From Acholoe squamosa (Eukaryota > Annelida > Polychaeta > Phyllodocida > Polynoidae), in NCBI GenBank assembly GCA_949317995.1, contig OX439050.1, positions 6,295,471 to 6,359,470 of the forward strand: 64,000 bases of DNA. Reading direction: 5' to 3'. The position numbers were made by a program, and so were the translations under genes. Of this stretch, positions 47,443-55,440 are shown piece after piece. Numbering within the stretch: position 1 is the first letter of the stretch; each line of letters begins with the position of its first letter. The notes under the pieces are model-generated. The model was not told the DNA's origin, did not search any database, and saw nothing but the letters and a program-made list of their open reading frames with translations.

Positions 47443-50226
47443 ATGCTCCAAGCCCATTCGGACCCACAAGATGCAGAATCAGCATCCTGGAGAGATCCCG
47501 GACCCCACTATAATGATAGTGAGGAGAATCTGCCAGACTCTGTACGACGCGAACAGTCCATACAGAGACATAGTAACTTAATAGGCCAGCATTCAATTGT
47601 TGACGAATTATGTGATTCGATGTTTGAAGTCGGTGGTAGTACTAACCCAGAACATCCGGCACCAATGCGAAAAAGGGTAACATTCGGAGAACTACCTTAT
47701 AGGTTACCCAGGCCCGAATTACCAATATTAGATTATAGCGCTATAGATGGCGACTTAACCTATGCGGTACCGGAAGGTGAAGAATTAAAACGACCGGATG
47801 TCCTGTTGTTGAATGAAACTTATGTAACTTTGAACGAGAATTTAAATACCTTGGTCAAAGCTAAGGATGAAGTACTGCATGAAAAACTTCAAATGGAAGA
47901 GGACCTAACTGGCATGCGAAAGGAATTCGAAGCCAGAAGGAGCGAGTACATGAAAGAACTCGAGAGTGAAGAACTAAAACTTCAATCTATGAGAGATTCA
48001 TTCAATAAAGAATATGACAATAGGCACATTCGTATCCAAACATACATAGATACGAACGACCAACTAAACCTTGATAAGGCAAAATTCGAATCCGAAATTC
48101 GCCATTATCAGGAGGAGTTGGATAAATTGAAACTTCAGTGCAGTAAACAAGCTGAAGATAATGAGACCATGCGGGTAGGCATCATAGCTTACAACAAACA
48201 ACTGGAGGAGGATAGACAGAAACTCACGAATGAGCTTCAGGAATTGCAGGCTACTGCAATAACTCTAGATAAATATGTAGAAGCAGCCCAGTTAACTATA
48301 GGTAATATAGACCCAGCTGTGGTATCTACAATGTTGGGAAAGACATCTAAAGATGCAACCCCAATTAGATACAGCCCATTCGTTGATGATGGGGCTGACA
48401 AGAATGTGGTATCCGGAATCTATAAGAAACCGGATAACGCTGCAGTAAATGGAACCGCATCTAAACCAGTAGTTCCAATGCTGGATACGATAGGACCAGC
48501 ACCACCCATACCAGATTTGAGTCACAAAATCAAAGCGACTCACGATGGTGCTACAGGGAATAATAATAATTCACCCGTGGCACAACCAAGAGCACCCGGA
48601 CCAATGAGACATATGTTGACACCACCTTCATATTTCCCCCAACCCGGCCACAGTACACCAGCAGTACCAAGATTACCGAATCCACCCCCAGGTTCTGGTA
48701 ATGGTCCTACTGATGGACGTTTTTCGAGACCAAATCCGCCACAAAACAATATCAACGGCGGTACGCACCAACCGAGAACATCTTCCTATGGATATAGAAA
48801 TAATTATAATCCATCGGGAAGTGGCAATTATCAGAATGGTAATAGCTATAACCAGGGATGGAATCAAAATGATTCTTACCCTAGATATGCTTCTTCTGGA
48901 AACACCGGTCACAATAGTGGATACCCTGGTGGTTCATCTGGAGGCTATAATAATAATGGTCCACCAAGAGGAAACCCTCCAGGCGGCCCAGGAGGATCCG
49001 GATTCGGAGGATCAGGATCAGGAGGAGATGGCAGGAAACCTAACAGGAGAACTTCTATGCCTGCAGGGATGCAAACCATCTTTGATAGAAGCCAATGTAT
49101 ACAAAACCTTGGCATTGACTGCTACCGAAAGGGAGCAGACGGCATGGAAGTCATGAACTGGAGCATGCGAGAAGCAGATAGACTACGCGGATGTAATAAT
49201 CCGGCACGTAGGCAGGCACGGATACCCCCTCCATATGATTCTAATGATCCATGGAAGGACAGGTATCAAGCTTTTGTTGACGAAGTCAATTGTAGTGGCT
49301 GGACAAAAGAAGAAGCTCTGCCATATTTGATCTGTTGGTTAAATAAAGGCGGAAAAGTAGCCCTCAACCAATGGAGAGCAGCTTACGGAATATACGGTAC
49401 TTATGATCAACTGGTCGAATGTGCCGCATACCTGTTTGGATCAATCGTTAGAGAAGATCCGTGGGTAAGCTTCAAGAAGAGGACACAAAAACCTAAAGAA
49501 TCACACAAAGTCTTTGGTTTGGAGCTACAGGACTTGCTTTCGAAAGCACGTCCAAATTGGGCTCACGATGATGATTGTTATCTACAAGAATTGTTTATAC
49601 AATTCTACAGTGGATTGCGTGATCCGGATCACAAGCAAGTGGTCTGGGACTCTTGGAAAGATGACACTTCCTTCAGTGATCTGTTCATAGCAATCGATGG
49701 ACATGACATGAAGAAACGTTTGGTAGGTCTCGGACCTAATCCAATAAGAGCAGCTCCATTCCAATATGGAGGTACACCTGCTCCGGTATACGATACTTCC
49801 CAATTAGCTCCGGTTGAATCGAATGAAGTTGATGAGAAAGATGAATATGTCTCCGATGAAAACGGAGATTATATTGGTTCAGTCCATGTAGCTGGAAAGT
49901 ATTACCGACAAAAGCGGTATAGGAAAGTACATTCGAGAGGGAGAGGAGGATCTGTTGCTGGTAAAACAGCTTCCGGATCAACTCAACCTGGCAGTGTAGC
50001 CTCTACGGCGAACCCAACTGTAGCAGCCCCTGTTGCTCCGACTAACATGATGGAAACATTATTAGCCGGATTAACAGAAGCTCTAAAGAGACCGAGAGTT
50101 GATAAATCTCAGAGGAGATGTTTCAGATGCCAGAAACTGGGGCATTATGCTCCAGAATGTATGGCTGAAAAACCTGTCCCTCGTAGACAGGAGAGTGTCT
50201 CTGGAGTAAGTACAGAGGAAAACTAA
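47443..50226 (+). CDS. gag: Inner element Gag, long form
   Basis: A 927-residue Gag from the first in-frame ATG (47,443); the frame is open back to 47,329 but without an ATG. Residues about 125-285 are a strong coiled coil rich in Glu, Lys, Leu and Gln. About 330-555 is Pro/Gly/Asn/Tyr-rich and disordered, with GGSGFGGSGSGG. A capsid-like domain follows at about 560-765 (Trp- and Leu-rich helices; LNQWRAAYGIYG, ELFIQFYSGLRDPDHK). A single zinc knuckle CFRCQKLGHYAPEC (CX2CX4HX4C) lies at about 893-906. It ends Glu-Asn-TAA. Most Ty3-type Gags are 300-500 residues, so the N-terminal coiled coil and disordered region are additions. Intact. Confidence 0.88.
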   Translation: MLQAHSDPQDAESASWRDPGPHYNDSEENLPDSVRREQSIQRHSNLIGQHSIVDELCDSMFEVGGSTNPEHPAPMRKRVTFGELPYRLPRPELPILDYSAIDGDLTYAVPEGEELKRPDVLLLNETYVTLNENLNTLVKAKDEVLHEKLQMEEDLTGMRKEFEARRSEYMKELESEELKLQSMRDSFNKEYDNRHIRIQTYIDTNDQLNLDKAKFESEIRHYQEELDKLKLQCSKQAEDNETMRVGIIAYNKQLEEDRQKLTNELQELQATAITLDKYVEAAQLTIGNIDPAVVSTMLGKTSKDATPIRYSPFVDDGADKNVVSGIYKKPDNAAVNGTASKPVVPMLDTIGPAPPIPDLSHKIKATHDGATGNNNNSPVAQPRAPGPMRHMLTPPSYFPQPGHSTPAVPRLPNPPPGSGNGPTDGRFSRPNPPQNNINGGTHQPRTSSYGYRNNYNPSGSGNYQNGNSYNQGWNQNDSYPRYASSGNTGHNSGYPGGSSGGYNNNGPPRGNPPGGPGGSGFGGSGSGGDGRKPNRRTSMPAGMQTIFDRSQCIQNLGIDCYRKGADGMEVMNWSMREADRLRGCNNPARRQARIPPPYDSNDPWKDRYQAFVDEVNCSGWTKEEALPYLICWLNKGGKVALNQWRAAYGIYGTYDQLVECAAYLFGSIVREDPWVSFKKRTQKPKESHKVFGLELQDLLSKARPNWAHDDDCYLQELFIQFYSGLRDPDHKQVVWDSWKDDTSFSDLFIAIDGHDMKKRLVGLGPNPIRAAPFQYGGTPAPVYDTSQLAPVESNEVDEKDEYVSDENGDYIGSVHVAGKYYRQKRYRKVHSRGRGGSVAGKTASGSTQPGSVASTANPTVAAPVAPTNMMETLLAGLTEALKRPRVDKSQRRCFRCQKLGHYAPECMAEKPVPRRQESVSGVSTEEN

Positions 50227-50257
50227 GGAGGGGTCTCCCGAGGGGCAAAGAAGGGGA
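50217..50257 (+). promoter_or_regulatory. Candidate -1 frameshift site, gag to pol (inner)
   Basis: GGAAAAC at 50,217-50,223 abuts the gag TAA (50,224-50,226). The pol frame is open from 50,187, giving a 40-nt overlap. G/C-rich sequence follows (GGAGGGGTCTCC can form a small stem, and GGGATCCC is self-complementary), but no single dominant hairpin is obvious. Confidence 0.6.
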
Positions 50258-52694
50258 TCCCAGTGACAAATCTTGCCATGATATCACCATCCGTGATGAT
50301 AGTTCACATGAAGTAACAAGATCGCCTAACACCGAGGTGGTTGTAGACACCCGGAAGGTTAGGGAAGCTGATATAACAGGTGCTATGGGAGCACAGGGGA
50401 AACCCAATATCAGTAACGAGGCAGGCGGCTATTCGTTAGCCAAGGTCTGTGGTGCCCACCTGCCCCCGGGTCATCCTTGTCTGGAATTCTTAAAAGGATG
50501 TGGATTGACTCCTGGTGTGAAAAATGACGTTCCGATTGTCACGGACATGCCCTCTGTTCTAAACGGAAGGCGGTGGTATGTTTGCCTTACTGTTAACGGA
50601 AGGTCTGCCGAATTCCTTGTGGATACGGGAGCTAGCCACTCTTGTATCTCCAAGGGGTTCTACGACCTTATACCGGATGAACATGATACTCTCAAATCGG
50701 GAGGAAGTGCTCAGACGGCCGACGGCAGTACCTTGCAAACGTATGGTAGAACTTGTGTGAGACTACAGTTAGATGGTATACATGACTATGTCATGAGCGC
50801 CACCGTTGCGGATATAGCAGATGAGGGGATACTCGGGTTGGATTTCGCATCCCTGTATGGTGCTGTATTGGAACCCCAAACAGGAGTGTTGAGTGTGAGA
50901 TACCCGTACCCCGTGAAGGTTAGATGTGCACTGAGACAAGTGAGCAGTATGGCTAGTGTGGCACACACTGTGCGAATCCCTCCGGGAGTAGCCTGTGATG
51001 TGCTTGTAAGAAGTGATCCTGCAATGCGTAACAAACCTGCAGTGATAGAACCGGATGTAGTTACTTTGTCAGGTATTGGATTAAATTCTGTAGACACTAT
51101 AGTAGCGAATGCATCCTGGTCGGTAGTACCTGTCTCCAATACTGGAAACACTACTATCTACTTGAAAAAGGGACAAGTTTTTGGAAACGTGACCCTTTCG
51201 GAAACTGTAACGGATAGTAAGCTAAGCTTACAGAAGGTAACAGGAGATGATGAAATTTCGGAAGACTTACTTAAGTTGTATGAAGAAACTTCATTAGAAG
51301 ATCCGGAACACCGGAAAGAGTTCTATGATATGCTCTGTCAGTATCATACTGCCTTTGCCAAACCTGGTGAAAAACTAGGTACGACAAATAAGGTATTACA
51401 TAAAATAGATACTGGAGATGCCGAACCCTTTAAGATACCGTATAGACGGTTACCCTTAGCAAAAAAGAGAGTAGCTGAGGATGAAATAAATAAGATGTTG
51501 GAACAGGATGTAATAGTCCCTTCCAATAGTCCATGGAGTAGTCCTGTGTGTATGGTAACAAAAAAGGACGGTACTATCCGTTTCTGCATAGACTACAGGA
51601 AGTTGAATGGAATAACGAAAAAGAATTCGTATCCATTACCGAGAATAGATGAAACCATTGACTCCTTAGGAGGAAACAGTTGGTTTTGTACCCTAGACTT
51701 GCAATCAGGCTATTGGCAAGTGGGAATGAACCCTTCAGATATGGAGAAAACTGCATTTTCAAGTCATATTGGATTATTCCAATATAATGTAATGCCGTTT
51801 GGATTGTGCAATGCACCTGCAACATTTGAAGCAATGATGGAAACAATTCTAAGTGATTTATTGTGGAAAAGATGTCTTGTATATCTAGACGATGTCATTG
51901 TCTTCGGAAAAACATTCGAAGAATGTTCTAATAACCTAAAAATGGTACTAGAACGTATTATTTCAAATGGTCTCAAATTGAAACCTAAGAAATGCCACAT
52001 GTTTAGAAAGTCCATAAATTATTTGGGCCGCATCATCAGTGATGAAGGAATAAAGGCTGATCCGGAAAAAATCGAATCAGTTACGAACTGGAATAGACCT
52101 AAAACACCCAAGGAAGTGAGGTCCTTTTTAGGATTCTGTTCCTATTACAGGGAATTTATTCCGAATTATTCTAGAGTCAGTTACCCATTACAAGCAATAG
52201 CTAACTGGACTCCAGGAAGTACCAAGGAAAAATTTCCTTGGACGCATGAACAGGAAACCGCTTTCCAAAAGCTAAAAGACCTGTTCACGAGTACTCCCGT
52301 ATTGCAATATCCGAATGAGACGGATCATTTCATACTGGATACTGATGCTAGTAATGATAGCATTGGTGCAGCTCTCTCGCAAGTCCAAAATGGGAGAGAA
52401 GTGCCAATTGCCTTTGCCAGCAATACACTGAGCAAGACCCAGCGCAATTACTGCACAACCAAAAGAGAGTTGTTAGCAGTAGTCGTATATACCAAGAAGT
52501 TCAAACATTTTCTATGGGGAACGAACTTTACTCTGCGTACGGATCATTCCTCTTTAAGGTGGCTACTGAACTTCCGAGATGCTGAAGGCATGTTAGGCCG
52601 ATGGCTAGCCCATTTATCCGAATATGGGCTTGAACATCAACAGATTCAGCATAGACCCGGAGGATACAGCAGAAGACTCCAGCAGCATTTATAA
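50227..52694 (+). CDS. pol: Inner element Pol: protease, RT, RNase H; no integrase
   Basis: Read in the -1 frame after gag; the first GTG at 50,337 gives 785 residues. From there, protease has FLVDTGASHSC (DTGA at 96-99) and ILGLDF. RT has CIDYRKLNG, LDLQSGYWQV, MPFGLCNAPATFE and catalytic YLDD at 516-519, then KCHMF and FLGFCSYYREFI. RNase H has LDTDASNDSIG (about 667), TKRELLA and LRTDHSSLRWLL. It stops at 52,694 right after IQHRPGG, where normal Ty3-type Pol continues through a tether into integrase. The whole frame is intact and carries all catalytic aspartates. Transposition therefore needs integrase from elsewhere. Confidence 0.92.
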
Positions 52695-53521
52695 TTCCTG
52701 TATATTGTATATAATGTCATATTTCTATTTTTCTATAATATTATATGTATGTACATATCCACTAGATACATATTATAATACGGGTACATAGACATTTCCT
52801 AATACGGATCTCTAATCACTATTAGTATTTATATTATAAGATCCGTTAAACTTCACCAGATAACACATATTATTGTCCTGCGAGACAAATTATATAATAA
52901 GTATAATGATCTGGTGCTATAAAAGTTATTAGGTACACGGTGATAATATATTATTATATTCATTATCACACCGTGATGTTTTTTTTTCAAGTGTATGTTA
53001 TAAATAATCATATTCGTACTACTCACGGAATCCTTAACGGATTCGTATAATATTAATATACAACATGTCATTAGATAGTGATGTTACTATAACAGTCTTC
53101 TTTAAGACTACATATTCAAATGTGGTGTCAATGACTACAAACACACATACGGATGTTATTTTGTGATATGTTTTATTATCGACAGTTCCGTTACATATAG
53201 CTGTCATCATCACATGTATACGATTCATATTACTTGTCTTATTAATTATACCTGAAATATAATACAATATTATGTGGTATAATAATTAAATAGACAGTTC
53301 CGTTTCACATAACTGTCTCTTCTTCAAGTAATTCGTATAATATTTCAACATCCTAATCGTTATATGTAACTAAAATTCACTATCGAATATATATATATGA
53401 CATCTGGTTCACAATTTATTTAGTGCTAATGTTATACCTGTGGTTGTACCTCTATTACTAAAGGTTTAGACATGTAGAAATGTTATCCTAGTAATATTAT
53501 ACGTATAACACCCTCCTAAAT
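52695..53521 (+). other. AT-rich non-coding region in place of integrase
   Basis: About 830 bp with no frame resembling integrase on either strand. Several hairpins are present: CACGGTGATAA pairs with TTATCACACCGTG at about 52,936-52,975, and CGGATCT with AGATCCG at about 52,804-52,846. A motif GACAGTTCCGTT...CTGTC occurs twice (about 53,181 and 53,294). It might be a retained cis-acting region or a remnant of a deletion too old to read. Confidence 0.7.
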
Positions 53522-53535
53522 GTCTGGGGGAGTGG
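53522..53535 (+). promoter_or_regulatory. Inner element polypurine tract
   Basis: The purine-rich GGGGGAGTGG directly abuts the 3' LTR and would prime plus-strand synthesis. Confidence 0.75.
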
Positions 53536-53910
53536 TGTAGAGGTACACTTTACTACCATAGGAGTTGGGTACCGTCTGACGTGGCGGGTGAGTCGAGTCG
53601 TCGGACGTTCCTCAGGTTCCGGATAGGTGGCAGCACCGATCCGGGTCTGTGGGGACATCTGACGACGAACACCTGGGTCCGTATATAAAGCCCAGGGCTC
53701 AGCCGCTACGTCAGAGGCCCTTCTGGCCTCCACACTATGTAAACCACTGTCTTTTAATATTAGCTGCCTCTTTGATATCATTCGGCAGCCGTGAGTGTGC
53801 ATTAAGTAATAAACCTAACCGTTGGCATACACTTGGAATACTGTCTTACTCTTTCTTTCCGAATCGTAAGACCCGAACCCCCCAGGTCCGTAAGGCCACA
53901 AACCCTTACA
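53536..53910 (+). repeat. Inner element 3' LTR
   Basis: 375 bp, identical by eye to 46,929-47,303, including TATA (about 53,681) and AATAAA (53,808-53,813). Followed by the second CTAG. Confidence 0.95.
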
Positions 53911-54620
53911 CTAGCATAGGCACAGCGCTCAGAGCATTCTGCTCAAAGCACCAAAACAATTGGGATTCATTTATTGAACCCATAACCTTTGCATTAAACA
54001 ACACTGAATCCCAAACCACAGGATTCACCCCTTTCTTCCTACTCCATGGAAGAAACCCAGCCACCCCAATGGACTTAGGGCTGGGAATACAGGAAGACAT
54101 ATCCACAGTAGCAGACCATGTAGCTAACATGATAACAAATCAAGATACCTCTAGGAGGAAAGCTATAGAAAGGGTCGCCAAGCTACAAAAGGAAAGGAAG
54201 GATAGATATGATAAGAAACTTACACCACAGGAAATCAAGGTCACCGACATGGTGTACCTAAACATACCAAGAATCCTGACCAACACAGAGTGTAAGAAAC
54301 TTCAACCCCTTTTTATGGGACCATATGTTGTAGTAGATAGACCTAGTTTGACAAGTGCCAAACTCAAAAACTTGGACACCAATCTATTGGTGGCCAGACC
54401 AGTGCACATAGACAGACTGAAAAAGGTTATGGCTGTCAGAAACAATGAATTTGCACACAGGCTTATTCCACATGAGGCCAAATACTACAGCAAAATTGTA
54501 AGGAACAAAAATGATATCACCCTTACAAGAGAAACCACAGGCATAGGCCCTATCAAGCCTAGGCCTGCACACCACATACTAAGAAAGACATCTAGGTGTG
54601 GTGCAGTTTCAAGAAGTTAG
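53911..54620 (+). pseudogene. pol: Outer Pol integrase, C-terminal part
   Basis: Integrase coding resumes directly after the nested LTR in the phase expected from a simple insertion. The end of the core is seen in WDSFIEPITFALNNT and the TGFTPFFLLHGR motif. A helical Lys/Arg-rich stretch follows, then a GPY/F-type module (FMGPYVVVDR, HIDRLKKV). It stops at TAG 54,618-54,620. Separated by 7 kb from its N-terminal half, it cannot be expressed as integrase. Confidence 0.92.
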
Positions 54621-55440
54621 AAACAAGATTGAGATACCAAAAGAACATAAGATTTTCAAAATGTATTACAAATTCTCTTCATCCACACATAAGACATGTG
54701 TGACTGATAATGAATTACTTAGATGTATATAAAGCCAATCAAATTTGTAAATATATCAGTAGGTTATTGCCTCTGAAAGGGTCAAAGACTGGGACCCCCC
54801 AAGTAAAGCAGACATGAAGTCTAAGAAGAGTAAGGGTAACACAATGGAGTGTCTAAAGCCTAATCCCCACATGAAAGAGCGCGCTATGCCAACACAGCAG
54901 TCTATAGAGATCAATTGACCTTATAAGCTACCCTCAGACAACTGTCTAGACAGTCATGAATGGCTGTCCTGGATGACAGGAGGAGCTAATTACCAGTACA
55001 CAGACTACACAATAGACCCCACAGTTAGCAGACACTGGAGATTATGCATGGTCTCCAGAGAAACAATACCAGGCCCACAATGGATGTGGGTAGGGTAGGC
55101 TACATAAGAAGCACTGTGGACCATAGCCCACCATCAGTCTTCATCCAGCTGCAGTCTGGAATACAAGTCTACAGGACCCCACTTGGGAATTAGCCAGCCC
55201 ACTTCTCCATTAGGAGAGACTGCACTAGGATAAAGAACACACCTACTTCACCTTCAACCTGACCTTACCATTTACTGGTCAATCTCTATAGACTCACCGG
55301 ACATATTGCCAAGACAGCTCAATCTTGCAAAGGTACAGTTTGAACCACTTCATTTAAAGTGTTACACCATACACTTAGACTTTACCAGCACTACAAATTT
55401 GACAAGACTTTAAACAGCAAACTTGCTTTACACAAGCACC
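54621..55440 (+). other. Pol-env intergenic region
   Basis: About 820 bp without a coding frame. Splice acceptors for an env mRNA are plausible at a pyrimidine-rich CTTCATCCAGCTGCAG (ending 55,154) or CTCTATAG (ending 55,291). This is inference. Confidence 0.5.

Larger units (their letters stand above)
46929..53910 (+). mobile_element. Nested Ty3/Gypsy-type LTR element lacking integrase
   Basis: 6,982 bp between TGTAGAGG and CCCTTACA, in the same orientation as its host. The LTRs are identical by eye, and CTAG is duplicated at 46,925-46,928 and 53,911-53,914. It contains PBS, long Gag, protease-RT-RNase H in the -1 frame, an 830-bp AT-rich non-coding stretch and a polypurine tract. No integrase motif (HHCC or DDE) occurs anywhere in it. 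The insertion is clean: the host integrase frame resumes in phase once insert and one CTAG are discounted. Confidence 0.95.

Noticed and set aside
52695-53521. Possible degraded integrase after inner RNase H
   Set aside because: No HHCC, D-D-E or GPY/F motif in any frame by eye; the sequence is AT-rich and hairpin-rich.
55423-55440. Env start upstream of 55,441
   Set aside because: The upstream extension has no ATG; 55,441 has a strong Kozak context and opens the signal peptide.
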